Origin: Rhodococcus sp. IITR03
GTDB lineage: Bacteria > Actinomycetota > Actinomycetes > Mycobacteriales > Mycobacteriaceae
Direction: 5' to 3'
Assembly: GCA_001017865.1 (NCBI GenBank)
Contig: LATQ01000300.1
Coordinates: forward strand, 1 to 25,928
Length of the DNA: 25,928 nucleotides
A program made the translations under genes and the position numbers. Shown here piece after piece: positions 1 to 8,113 of this stretch. The notes under the pieces were generated by a model, which was given only the letters and a program-made list of their open reading frames with translations, did no database searches and had not been told where the DNA came from. Numbering within the stretch: the stretch's first letter is position 1; the number at the start of each line of letters is the position of its first letter.

Positions 1-93
1 GGAAATCCCCATCACCCGGGCGATCGCCTTGATCGGCAACCGCTCGCTGCGATGCAGACGACGAATCTCGGCCCAATCTTCCACGGACAACAT
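1..93 (-). CDS. istA: IS21-family transposase IstA, N-terminal 31 residues (cut by window edge)
   Basis: The minus strand starts MLSVEDWAEIRRLHRSERLP and continues through IKAIARVMGIS to the window edge. This is the typical N-terminal helix-turn-helix of IS21-family IstA transposases, which bind the element's terminal repeats and, with the ATPase IstB, catalyse transposition. The ATG is at 93 and is preceded by GGAGGA about 8 bases upstream, which supports the start. The DDE catalytic domain and istB would lie to the left of the window. Only 31 codons are visible, so activity cannot be judged; the family call rests on the HTH wording and on the terminal repeats that follow. Confidence 0.85.
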   Translation of the reverse strand, partial: MLSVEDWAEIRRLHRSERLPIKAIARVMGIS

Positions 94-129
94 CCCTTCG
101 TCCTCCTGCTCGACTTCAGCCAGGATCGG

Positions 130-188
130 TTGTCAGGGGGTCAAAATTGAGATGCCATACCGTGGTCAGTTTTCACGTGCCGTCGACA
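130..188 (-). repeat. Terminal region of the IS21-family element; element boundary at about 188
   Basis: Read on the minus strand, the end begins TGTCGACGGCACGTGAAAAC at 188 and a second related block (TCAATTTTGACCCCCTGACA) follows at about 150-131. IS21 elements have multiple terminal transposase-binding repeats of this kind beginning with TG. The boundary at 188 is supported independently: the interrupted membrane-protein reading frame loses its native sequence exactly there and ends in four IS-encoded codons. The direct target repeat cannot be checked because the other end is outside the window. Confidence 0.6.
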
Positions 189-595
189 CGCATTTCCTCT
201 GAAAGGCGCACCCGTTCCGCCGCTGGCTGGTCGGCTCTGCGCCGACGAATCGCGTACGGGAACTCTTTGTATTGCATCGCAGTTTCGAACGCTTCGGCGA
301 ATGTCGTCCGCAGACGTGCTCGTTCTTCTGCCCTGTCCTTGTATCGCGCAAGAGCGACGTTGATGACCGCGCCCACTACCGCGGCAATAACCGCCCCGGA
401 TACGAAGACTTCTGCGCCGTTACCGGAGGTTTGGGCGGGTTCTACGGCGGCGGGCAGCCGCATCGGGGTCATCGTGACCGGGCTCGGCACCACCGCTGCG
501 GATTCGTTCGGCAGCAGCGGTGGGATCGGCGCTGTCAACGGGATGTGTCCTTCCGGGGTGAGAGCTCTTCGTGGGGATACTCTTCCCCGAGCCAC
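173..595 (-). pseudogene. Single-TM protein truncated by the IS21 element (possible CBASS effector)
   Basis: Unrecognised family. The reading frame has a Pro/Ala-rich N-terminus, one strong membrane helix (VFVSGAVIAAVVGAVINVAL, about residues 64-83 of the longest form), then a charged, probably cytoplasmic helix (ARYKDRAEERARLRTTFAEA and onward). Native sequence stops at ...LSEEMR; the last four codons (VDGT) come from the IS21 terminus, so the C-terminal domain is missing. The longest start at 595 overlaps the upstream E2-like gene; a TTG at 538, whose last two bases are shared with the E2 stop codon TGA (TTGA), is a better start and implies translational coupling. Third gene of a minus-strand set after a CD-NTase-like and an E2-like gene, which suggests an effector role, but that is inference from position only. 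Confidence 0.6.
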
Positions 596-1014
596 TGGTC
601 ATGCTCACGCCACCAAGCTTCTTTGAATAGGTGCTCGGCAGCCATGCCGAACAGGGCAAGCAGTCCGTCGTCAGGCACCCACCTGCGCGTAGCTGGATCT
701 TTCGGATGCCAGATACACAATTGCGTACGACCACGATCTGGATATCGATGCGGCGACGCATCACGGCCGGAGGGACCGTCAGCGAAAACATCGGGACTCG
801 ACGGGTATCGGTGATCGAATTCGATGGTGACCCTGCGCGGTTGGTAACCAGGAATACCCACCGGGGTCTCGTAGACGCTGACGTGGCATCCCGAACGGCG
901 TCGTCGCGTGTAAGTCAGTGCCGGGTATGCGCGGCGCGCCGGAGCCTCAATCCGTCCCCTACGAGGTGCATCCTCAAGCCATGACCAGGGGCGGCGAGGC
1001 GTGCCGCGCGTCAA
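535..1014 (-). CDS. Stand-alone E2-like (ubiquitin-conjugating-enzyme-like) protein
   Basis: Residues about 60-150 show the pattern of bacterial E2-like proteins: VTIEFDHRYPSSPDVF, then TQLCIWHPKD with the candidate catalytic cysteine, a tryptophan, and ending in WLGEEYPH. The LC-x-W/Y...W...H layout is what I know from the stand-alone E2 of short type II CBASS operons, where the E2 conjugates or primes the CD-NTase C-terminus without an E1 partner. The length (159 aa) suits a single E2 domain. The longest start is a TTG at 1014, overlapping the upstream gene by 41 bases; a later start is possible and the first 40 residues are low-complexity and basic. The frame is intact. No E1 (ThiF) or JAB protease is visible nearby. 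Family assignment is from motif memory. Confidence 0.6.
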   Translation of the reverse strand: MTRGTPRRPWSWLEDAPRRGRIEAPARRAYPALTYTRRRRSGCHVSVYETPVGIPGYQPRRVTIEFDHRYPSSPDVFADGPSGRDASPHRYPDRGRTQLCIWHPKDPATRRWVPDDGLLALFGMAAEHLFKEAWWREHDQWLGEEYPHEELSPRKDTSR

Positions 1015-1867
1015 CCGCGGCGTCCCGACGGCGAGTGGTCTCCGAAGGAACGAGTTGGCTTGAGCGCCGCTCCGGTCGTTGAGAGGCTCCGGTGCTGGTT
1101 ACGGCCAGCCGCTTACCGGCTTGTAGTCGAGCAGCGATTCGAGCCTTGGTCTCACCGTAGGGGCTGGCCGACACGAAATCCGGCCACAGTTTGACCAGCT
1201 CGGAACGCACCCAGTACTCATCGTCATCATTGTCGATCGCGGACCGCAGCGTGGTCGCCGCATGAGTGAGTCGCTCGACCGCGTACGCCCGATCCACAAC
1301 CTTGATGGGCGCGGACACACCCGCAGGATCCGGAGTGTTGCGCCGGGCCAGGTCCGCGGCGCCGCGCTCCCACAACTCGAGCAGCGCCATCGCCACGTTC
1401 TGTCGGGCCAGACGAACATCAAAGCCAAGGCTTCGAGATTGAACGAGCACACAGGTACATCCGGCTTCGTCCCCGGCCCCTTGTTCTCGGCCTTGGCCAG
1501 TCGGATCGCGCGGGCCCGCGTGACCCTCAGCGACTTCGGCTCCCCCGTCACCAACTCGGTGTGCTTCTCCCGGTGCGAGGCATCCGACAGCGCCGACCAA
1601 CGCCAAGTCCGATGTGTAGGGCAACGAGAGCGTCACGTACTCCGGCGGAGTCGGATCCAACGGGCGGACGATGCCGTCGAACATGAACGTAGCCGACATG
1701 TTGGTCAAACGCGGGAAGTCCTGTGCGGTTGCCTCGGAGTCAGGCAAAAACTCGTTGCCGCGACGCCATTCCAGAATCTCGGCCGCCGTAGGCTCGCGTT
1801 CTGCGTTCACATCGTCCTCCGTCTGCCTCACCGCGTGTTGATCTCCCTGTGCCGTCGTTCGGGTCAT
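974..1867 (-). pseudogene. CD-NTase-like protein, C-terminal part recognisable, two frameshifts
   Basis: The C-terminal part, read in two frames, gives SLRVTRARAIRLAKAENKG, then a conserved SFNLEALAL, then LLELWERGAADLARR, TPDPAGVSAPIKVVDR and AATTLRSAID. A basic K-rich helix, an S-F/Y-x-LE segment and a DP-x-G/S motif are the layout of the helical half of CBASS cyclic-oligonucleotide synthases. The frame leaves the 297-codon ORF near 1607 and returns near 1404; the second break is repaired by one G (giving WPGQNVAMALL). I cannot find the catalytic half (GS followed by D-x-D) either in the N-terminal 90 residues or in 1868-2190, so it is lost, broken by more frameshifts, or the assignment is wrong. 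Upstream of an E2-like gene, overlapping it by 41 bases. The neighbour is the main support. Confidence 0.42.
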
Positions 1868-2189
1868 ACCTACATCACGACAGTTCCCATCGATTCCGTT
1901 CCGGCGCCCACCTCGATTTTCGAGTGATGCCCATCACGCTCGATTACCGCCAGGATGAGGAGACCAGCCGGAATGACACACCGGAGGCTGTTCCGAGCAC
2001 ACGCCGTAATCGGATTCGCCTGTGCCCGCGACACACTGCTCACCGATGGGCGGGGTGCAACAACTCCGGGCCGTTGTTGCGGCGAATGCACCGCAGTACC
2101 GTCTCGGACGGCTTCAGTATCGGTGATCCCGCAGGATTGGACATCCGGTTCGGGGCACGCTGTGGCACACCACCAGACTGCCAAGACGC
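1868..2189. other. No supportable gene; remnant region
   Basis: Both strands are open in several frames but none gives a convincing protein. On the minus strand a stretch near 2040-1930 reads CVIPAGLLILAVIERDGHH, which could be one short hydrophobic segment. I looked here for the missing catalytic half of the CD-NTase-like gene (minus) and for the N-terminal half of hsdM (plus) and could recognise neither. Probably a junction between two damaged loci. Confidence 0.4.
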
Positions 2190-2757
2190 CTGTGCCGCGA
2201 CCGAGACCTCCGGCGACGACCACACCCGCGGGACGCGATCCAACTTCTGGTAGACCTGCTCTTCACCGAAAGAACGCCGATCTGACTGAGGCCGGCATCG
2301 TCCGCACCCTGCACGACCCCACCGTCGCACAGGCGGCATGCTCGCCCTCGCCAAGGAATACCTGCTTGTACAGAACCCCGACGCAAAGCTGAGCCTGTAC
2401 GGCCAGGAATACAACGGACAGCCCTACGCAATCTGCAAGTCCGATTTGCTCGCCAAGCGCCACGACGCAATAACATCGCCTTCGGCAACACCCTCACCGA
2501 TGACGTGTTCACAGGCCGCCACTTCGACTTCTGCACGTCCAACCCTCCGCACGGCGTCGACCGGAAGCAGTACGCCAAGGCGGTCACGAAAGAGCACGAC
2601 GAAGCGGGCCCCTACGGCCGGTTCGCCCAGGACTGCCGGCGACCTCGGACGGGCAGATGCTGTTCCTGCTTCACCTAGCCCACAGGAAGTGCGTCCCTGA
2701 GGACGGAGGAGGCCGCGTCGGCATCGTCATGAACGGCTCACCACAAAGCAACGATGC
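2190..2757 (+). pseudogene. hsdM: Type I restriction-modification methyltransferase HsdM, internal fragment, frameshifted
   Basis: HsdM is the N6-adenine methyltransferase subunit of type I R-M systems. The frames, read in turn, give ETSGDDHT, RDAIQLLVDLLFTE, KNADLTEAGIVRTLHDPTV, MLALAKEYLLVQNPDAKLSL, YGQEYNGQPYAICKSDLLAK, the SAM motif region DPTxGTGGML (here needing one G), the catalytic SNPPHG (normally NPPY; Tyr to His is a substitution), and GGGRVGIVMNGSP. Single missing bases explain the breaks near 2225 (C), 2270 (A), 2327 (G) and 2626 (C); another break lies near 2460. The N-terminal domain and everything after NGSP are missing, and no hsdS or hsdR is visible, so even with the frameshifts corrected this is a fragment. 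Confidence 0.8.
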
Positions 2758-2966
2758 GACAGCATCTCGACGACTTACGGTCGATCACACCGAGTGAGTT
2801 GCCCTGAAGTCCGAGATCTCCGACGAAGTTCAGACTTCGTAGCCAACTTCCCGCCCGAGGCTGTCGCCGCGCTCGTGCTACAGAGCGGTGTCGCGTGCCT
2901 CTTCGATGTTGAGGTCTGTGTAGGCGTGGCAGGAAAGCATCCGGCCGATTGATGTGGCATGAACGC

Positions 2967-4002
2967 TCACGATTTGAGAACGTCTAGTTCCTCGCGGATT
3001 CGCTCGCGCACTATCTCAACTCCCTCGCCTGCCAATCCGCCATCGGAAAGGTAGAACCGGTGACGCTCAGATTGAGCGTTCCTCGACCGTCCTCCCTCCA
3101 CCGTTCCGTCTGGACGGCGATTCGGATCGGTCTTGAAGGTGATCAGTCCAAAGTCGGCGAGCCTTCTGAATGATTCCCATGCCGCGCGAGTGAGATCGTA
3201 CTTGAGAAGCCGATCCCGGGCAGTGATGTCCAATTCGGAACCAGGGGTCCCTCCTACGCGCGCATGTAGGTCGCGCAGCATCAACACATGGCGATCTCGC
3301 GGTTGGTCAGTGCGTGGACCCACCCGTTGAGGTAGAAGTCAGCCGGCACCTCGATCACGGGTTCCCTCGGTGCCGGCGCACGGTACGGGACCACATCAGA
3401 CACCCGCCTGTGGCCGCCGTCTTCGACTTGTAGTCGAATGTCTTTGAACTTCCGGTATCCCTGTCCCTGCGCTCCTGGCAACCGGATCAGATTTACGTCC
3501 GACGTGGCGAGAGCGTGATCGCCTGACCTATCTGGCGCTTGCGGTTCGCCGCCCTGTCGACTGCGAACTCCTCTTTCCCCTTGACATGGTTCGCGGTGAC
3601 GACAACTACATCGATCAGACCGCTCGGACTCGGGCGTGTGTCCTCGATCGGCCAACCGAACTTGGCTTCCGCTCCCAGCAGGCTTCGATCTGATTGTACG
3701 AGGAAGGGCATTGTGACTGCCACACGGAGTGCCACCCCCTTGGACTTCTGGACCAGTACCGAGAGCGGTGGGCGGCGCGGGAGAACCGGCCGCGGTTTGT
3801 CCCGCACCGATATACCCGTGATCTCTGAGTCCTTCAGATCCGGTATTCGGCGCGCGAACCCCGAGCGGATGAGTATGTGGGTTGGCGAACTCTTTTCCCA
3901 CACATCTCGAAGGTTTCCGCGGACCAGGCGGTCGAGGTTCTTGCCTTCGACGATCGCATCCAAATGATCCTGCCGTGACTTCAACTCATCGATGATCGTC
4001 AT
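2967..4002 (-). pseudogene. Unknown protein of about 345 aa with a winged-helix-like C-terminus, two frameshifts
   Basis: I do not recognise the family. Three frames join into one protein: MTIIDELKSRQDHLDAIVEG..., a beta-rich middle (LIDVVVVTANHVKGKEEFAV), then SDVNLIRLPGAQGQGYRKF, then VPADFYLNGWVHALTNREIA and LMLRDLHARVGG...AWESFRRLADFGLITFK. The last part looks like a winged helix (helices, then a strand pair ending FGLI), as in replication or transcription regulators. Breaks lie near 3510 and 3285; the second is repaired by a single G (TGTTG to TGGTTG), giving EIAMWLMLRD. A TTG nine codons upstream (4029) is an alternative start; the ATG at 4002 begins the first amphipathic helix. Ends in DVLKS at 2967. 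Monocistronic; divergent from the small membrane-protein gene at 4277. Confidence 0.6.
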
Positions 4003-4276
4003 GACCAGCACCAATCTTTGCGCATTCAATGGTTACCGATAGACCGGTCCTATGAACCTTTTCCGTCTTCCTGCCATCTCAGTCTCAAATTAGATTGACA
4101 CGAGGGCCGGTCAAAACGCGACCTTCGCTCACTGCACGCTACTCGACAAAGTCCTCGGCGTCGAGTGCAGTAGTCGGTGACGGCAACGCCATCGCTGCTC
4201 ACACGGCGACGGCCCTCCGCAGCCACGGAGAGCCGTCAACGCCCAATGTTCACGCAAACCGAAAAGAGGACGTCCC

Positions 4277-4468
4277 ATGACGCTATCTCCCGGCTCCCCC
4301 ACGTCACCAGAGGGGGGCAGCGCTCCCTGCGCACGCAGGTTGCTTCGTCTACTACTCCTGAGTGGTCTCGGAATGGCTGCAGCTGTAGGTGCGGTCTGCT
4401 ACGAACCCATAAGCGTTGTGACGACAGCGGTTGCACTTGTCGCAGCACTGGACCAGGTGCTCGGCTGA
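4277..4468 (+). CDS. Small two-helix membrane protein (63 aa)
   Basis: Function unknown. After a short Ser/Pro-rich start and two arginines come two hydrophobic stretches, LLRLLLLSGLGMAAAVGAV (about residues 23-41) and VVTTAVALVAALDQVLG (about 47-63), so a small inner-membrane protein with the N-terminal arginines probably inside. The ATG is preceded by AGAGGA with 6 bases spacing, a good ribosome binding site for this window. The stop at 4468 is 26 bases before a perfect 14-bp hairpin. The intact frame and good RBS make it more credible than most small ORFs here. It could be an orphan holin-like, toxin-like or plasmid-encoded small membrane protein; nothing distinguishes these. Confidence 0.55.
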   Translation: MTLSPGSPTSPEGGSAPCARRLLRLLLLSGLGMAAAVGAVCYEPISVVTTAVALVAALDQVLG

Positions 4469-4469
4469 C

Positions 4470-4988
4470 CTACTGCCCGGGTTCTAGCTCGGTAGGTAGT
4501 GGAGTGAGAAGCGCGCACCTCACTCCACTACCCCTCGTCAACACGATCATTGTTGGCGCTCTGCGGTCACAACGCGTGCCCACCTTCGTCGACCAGCTCG
4601 CGATCACGCTCAAACTTCCGACTTCAGCTTCGTCGCGTCCCGCGCTTCGCGTGTCGTGGGCTGCGAAGGACCTCGCGGATAAGGAGTAGCCGGCGTCCAC
4701 GTTGAGTTGTGTGAAGAGAACGAACTGTGCTCGGATGTTTCCTTCCCTGCGGGTGGACGTAGTTGATCGGGCCCATACCTTCGTCAGCTCGTCGACGAAG
4801 GTGTCGCGGTCGAGTTCGCGCACGCGGTTCTTGGCTGTTCTTCGATCAAGGACCGCGGTGCCGTATCCGCGGACCTCTTTGGCTGCGACGTAGCGGTACG
4901 CAATTTCTGGAGGAATTGGATGCCGTTGCGGTGCGCCTGCACGTGCGGTCAGTGCTTGACCATCGGACAATCGCGTGGGGCGGTGCAC
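4470..4988 (-). CDS. Possible hypothetical protein, unsupported family
   Basis: The open frame reads ...IPPEIAYRYVAAKEVRGYGT, AKNRVRELDRDTFVDELTKV, then NIRAQFVLFTQLNVDAGYS. The middle part looks like real protein, but the last 20 codons run through the perfect hairpin at 4495-4532 and the first 25 residues are low-complexity. It is divergent from the CHAT gene. I recognise no domain. It may be the remnant of a gene, or chance; a shortened 3' end after another missed base would be consistent with the other errors in this window. Confidence 0.3.
   Translation of the reverse strand: MHRPTRLSDGQALTARAGAPQRHPIPPEIAYRYVAAKEVRGYGTAVLDRRTAKNRVRELDRDTFVDELTKVWARSTTSTRREGNIRAQFVLFTQLNVDAGYSLSARSFAAHDTRSAGRDEAEVGSLSVIASWSTKVGTRCDRRAPTMIVLTRGSGVRCALLTPLPTELEPGQ
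4495..4532. terminator. Perfect 14-bp inverted repeat, likely terminator
   Basis: GGTAGTGGAGTGAG (4495-4508) and its exact complement CTCACTCCACTACC (4519-4532) flank a 10-base loop. It lies just after the stop of the small membrane-protein gene. There is no T-run, which is usual for high-GC actinobacterial terminators. It also lies inside the last codons of a weaker minus-strand ORF (4470-4988), which counts against that ORF's annotated 3' end. Confidence 0.6.
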
Positions 4989-5036
4989 AGTTCGGTGGTG
5001 AGAAGATCACGTCCGAAGTTCTGCAACACTTATGCC

Positions 5037-6107
5037 ATGGCAACAATCCTGGTGTGGAACTGCGGCGAAGACGATCTTCCGCATGCGAAACGGGAGGCCG
5101 CGCACCTGGAATCGCTGCGCTCCTCCGACTGCGACGTCCTTGTTGCACCTCGCTCCGTTGAGTGGAACAACCTGGCGGCCTTTGCTGGTGCGGTGAAGCC
5201 GACAATATTCCACTTCATCGGACACGGTGACTCCAATGGGCAGCTCGTCGTGCGTGAAGGCGGTAACCGCGTAGGACGGCCAGCCGCGGATGTAGTTCGG
5301 GTCGTCCGCGCAGCCAGCGAGAGCCTCGAAGGTGTTTATCTCAGCGGCTGCTTTACCGCAAAAACAGGTCCCGAACTTCTCAACGATCTGCCGCCGGCGG
5401 CCGGGTGGGCGATCGGCACAGTGGAGGAGGTCGATGACGAGCTCGCCGCCCATTTTTCGGAGAAGTACTACGACCATCTCATCGGGAGTGCTGCGTCACC
5501 GCAGAAGGCGTACGACGTCGCGAACGCATACGCCGTGGCGGACTGGGGGAACGAAGTGCCTCATGCTGCTTGGTTCGTCCTATCTCCGCTGCCAGCCGTA
5601 GATCAGATGGCTCAGACAATTTGTTCCGCACTTCGAGGCATCTTCAATCGCGCGGCGTTCACGGACTCTATGAAGGACGAGATGTCGCTAAAAGATCTCG
5701 ATGACGCCCTGCAAGATGTGAGCCACGCACTTGGCACCGGACAGGTGCTGTCACGACGGGATCGAACAGTGATTACGCCAGCTTCCTTCCCGTCTGAATG
5801 GCTTCAGGATCCCACGATTCAACGCTTCGTCACGAGCGCTCTTCGTGGAGTCACTGACACTCGGAGGGCGCTTGCAGTCTTGAGAGAAGGCATTCAGGGA
5901 GACCGCGTAATCGGAAACGCGTTTAACTTCAATCAAGCTGTCGCTCAGGATGAGTGGATGAAGCGCGTGGACGGCGTCGACCGGGCACGCAATCGAATCC
6001 TGCGCGCGATAAACACCCATTTGGTTCGCAACGACATCCCTCGACTCTCCCTGATTCCTCTCTCCTATGGTCCAGCAGAAATAAAGCGGATCAATGCGAT
6101 GAAGTAG
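5037..6107 (+). CDS. CHAT-domain caspase-like peptidase, stand-alone
   Basis: Numbered from the ATG at 5037: strand TILVWNC, helix, strand CDVLVAP, then IFHFIGHGDSNGQL with the candidate catalytic His63 in GHG, and VYLSGCFTAK with the candidate catalytic Cys105. This His-Gly then Cys order is that of CHAT/caspase-fold proteases. The fold seems to end near residue 190 (AWFVLSPLP); the C-terminal 165 residues (TDSMKDEMSLKDLDDALQDV... to IKRINAMK) are helical and unrecognised, perhaps a substrate- or partner-binding domain. The frame is intact. An in-frame ATG at 4920 has a good GGAGGA site, but the 39 residues it adds are Cys/Arg-rich and unlike the fold, so I prefer 5037, which lacks a clear RBS and may be leaderless. 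CHAT proteases often act as effectors in bacterial defence; no sensor or substrate gene is obvious next to it. Confidence 0.7.
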   Translation: MATILVWNCGEDDLPHAKREAAHLESLRSSDCDVLVAPRSVEWNNLAAFAGAVKPTIFHFIGHGDSNGQLVVREGGNRVGRPAADVVRVVRAASESLEGVYLSGCFTAKTGPELLNDLPPAAGWAIGTVEEVDDELAAHFSEKYYDHLIGSAASPQKAYDVANAYAVADWGNEVPHAAWFVLSPLPAVDQMAQTICSALRGIFNRAAFTDSMKDEMSLKDLDDALQDVSHALGTGQVLSRRDRTVITPASFPSEWLQDPTIQRFVTSALRGVTDTRRALAVLREGIQGDRVIGNAFNFNQAVAQDEWMKRVDGVDRARNRILRAINTHLVRNDIPRLSLIPLSYGPAEIKRINAMK

Positions 6108-6811
6108 TCGATCCACTCCTGTGAGAACGGCCGCGGCCGAGTCACTGCTCGGTCTGGGCGCGTCGACGCAGGAGCGAGTCGAGAGCATCGTCGAGGGTGA
6201 TGTTCTCCTACAGAAGTTGGACGAGGAGTGCCCATCCATCCTGCGGCTCTCGATCGCCATGATCGGCGCGAGCCGATTATATTCGGCTCACGCCTCCTTC
6301 GGTCAGCCCGCCGGGTGTTGTGTCGTCGTTCTTACGGCGCTCGCCTTCTTCGTCAATCCGTATTCGCGGTCGATCTCGGTTTCCGGGTGGATCGGAGTGA
6401 AGCTCCCATTGTCCGGGCCGGCGGGTTGCCGATGACACCTCGGATTGGGCTGGCGTGTCCGCTACCGGAGGCACATCGCGCGTCAGGTCATCCGGCGCAC
6501 CAGTTGACACTCCGCGCACGTACCTGCCTCGTAGAGGGAGCATTCACCGACACGGCAGTCTAGTCGATTGAGGAAACAGTGCAGCCTCCGTCAGGATCGG
6601 ACAGGGGCACACTCGCCCCGTGGACTGGTTGCTGCGGCCGTTTACGCTAGTTTCGGCGCCATCCGGCACGCCGGAGACCGTCGGAGTCGAGCGGAGAAGA
6701 GTCGCGAACTGGGTTGAGCCGGCCCGTCGTCACTACCGACGTAGCTCACACCGCGTGCGAGCTACGCACGGAATCCCTCAAGTGGGCGCTGCGACGCACC
6801 CGCCGGAGACA
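6108..6811. other. No well-supported gene; competing weak reading frames
   Basis: Two readings of 6121-6260 look protein-like: plus strand, GTG at 6121, AAAESLLGLGASTQERVESI; and minus strand, ENITLDDALDSLLRRRAQTE followed by a stop, preceded by an in-frame TAG. Both have similar third-position GC, so I cannot choose. The minus frame 6543-6277 is Pro/Arg/Asp-rich and disordered. 6560-6811 holds nothing clear; it lies downstream of the lipoprotein gene. Confidence 0.35.
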
Positions 6812-7427
6812 TCAGCCGGTATAGGGCTCGCAAACCGCACCGGTAATATAGCCCTGCTCGCAACCGTGCTGAGTTTGGATATCACCGCTGGTGGGGGCAT
6901 CACCGCAGCGGATCCCGCAACGCTCGTATCCGTTCACCACACCGTCACCGTTGCGATCTTCCTCCGGATCGTAGGGATAGCCCCTCCGGGATTCGGGTTC
7001 GTGTTCTCAGCACGCATCGCCGCGCAGGCCGGACCGGTCGTGGAATACGAACCATCGGTGTAGACAGCGGTCCCCGGATAATTGCAGTACCGCAAAACCT
7101 TCGCCGGTGCTTCCGCGGTGACCGGAGGTACGTAGGTGTCACAGGATGCCTCATATCCCGTGGTGCCGTCGGAATACAGGGCCGTTCCGGACTGATGGAT
7201 CGACAGATCACCGCATTCGAACGTCACCGGTGCCGCCACCTGCGTACTACTAACCGGCGCCACCGAAGGCGTGACCACAGGCTCGACAGCGCCGCGGACG
7301 TTGACCTAGAGGTCGCGGTTGCCGACGACGTGGCCACGGTCGGCGCCGATGTCTCCGGACTACCACACGCGGACACCGCCATCGCCACGGCAAATACGGC
7401 CACACCTAACACAGTCTTCACCGCCAC
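6812..7427 (-). pseudogene. Secreted lipoprotein with a Cys-rich, EF-hand-like C-terminus, two frameshifts
   Basis: The N-terminus (GTG at 7427 or 7421, after GGGGGAG) reads VKTVLGVAVFAVAMAVSACG: a type II signal peptide with lipobox VSAC, so the mature protein should be lipid-anchored outside. A Ser/Thr/Ala linker follows, then FECGDLSIHQSGTALYSDGT, YCNYPGTAVYTDGSYS, DPEEDRNGDGVVNGYERCG and HGCEQGYITGAVCEPYTG before the stop at 6812. DRNGDGVVNGYE resembles a calcium-binding EF-hand or excalibur-type loop, and the paired Tyr/Cys repeats suggest disulfide-linked modules. Frame breaks are near 7290 and near 6981; the second is repaired by one extra G in a G run. Similar cysteine-rich exported proteins occur in Rhodococcus and Mycobacterium accessory DNA. 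Follows the HEPN-like gene on the same strand. Confidence 0.65.
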
Positions 7428-8067
7428 TACACCGCAACTCCCCCACCGCGCGTTACCACCGAGACGATCGGCCACGACCTCGGTCAGCGCTACATCGCGC
7501 CCGACCCGGGACCGGCCCGACTGCCGGCGCCGGCATGGTCGAGCTACTGGAACCACTGATTGCGATCAGCATCGAGGATGCGGGCCGCGCGGAACCGGAC
7601 GCCGTCCTTATCGTTCAGCCGGAGCTTGCTCCCCTTCATCAACCGAATCATCCCGCCCCCGCTGTATCCCCGGAATTGCAGACGCGAGGTCACAGGCTCG
7701 AGGCGAGGCCACAAGAGTCCGTGCTGCACAATCGCCGCAGGAGCACGCCGGCGAGCGTCCCAACACTCGGTCATCGCCTTCGCCAGATCCGCGACGAACC
7801 TGGTCACCGACTCACAAAGCCCATCAAGCGTCACGACGCTGTCTTCCTGCAGAAGCGCGCCTTCAGGACCGGGCTTGGCGGCATACACGGATGTCTGAAC
7901 CTCACTCCACTTCGGCTGCTGGTACAACGGACTGACCAGTCGCCGCTTGCGGTCCAAGAGCGTCCACTTGGCACCCGGGGCGCGATGCGTCGACGCATTC
8001 CTCGTCTCACGCAGCCACGTCAGCCAATCCTCCGGACCGTACTGATCCAGATTGCCCAGTGGCGCTA

Positions 8068-8086
8068 GTGTACTGCGTCAGAAATT
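8068..8086 (+). repeat. Left terminal inverted repeat of the IS630-family element
   Basis: Reads GTGTACTGCGTCAGAAATT inward; it pairs with the right end with one mismatch (A for G at position 5). The preceding TA (8066-8067) is the target duplication. Confidence 0.9.
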
Positions 8087-8113
8087 TCACCGGTTAGTTT
8101 ATATTCTGTTGTT

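Noticed and set aside
4920..5036. Upstream in-frame ATG of the CHAT gene with a GGAGGA site
   Set aside because: It would add 39 Cys/Arg-rich residues before the first strand of the fold; kept as an alternative start only.
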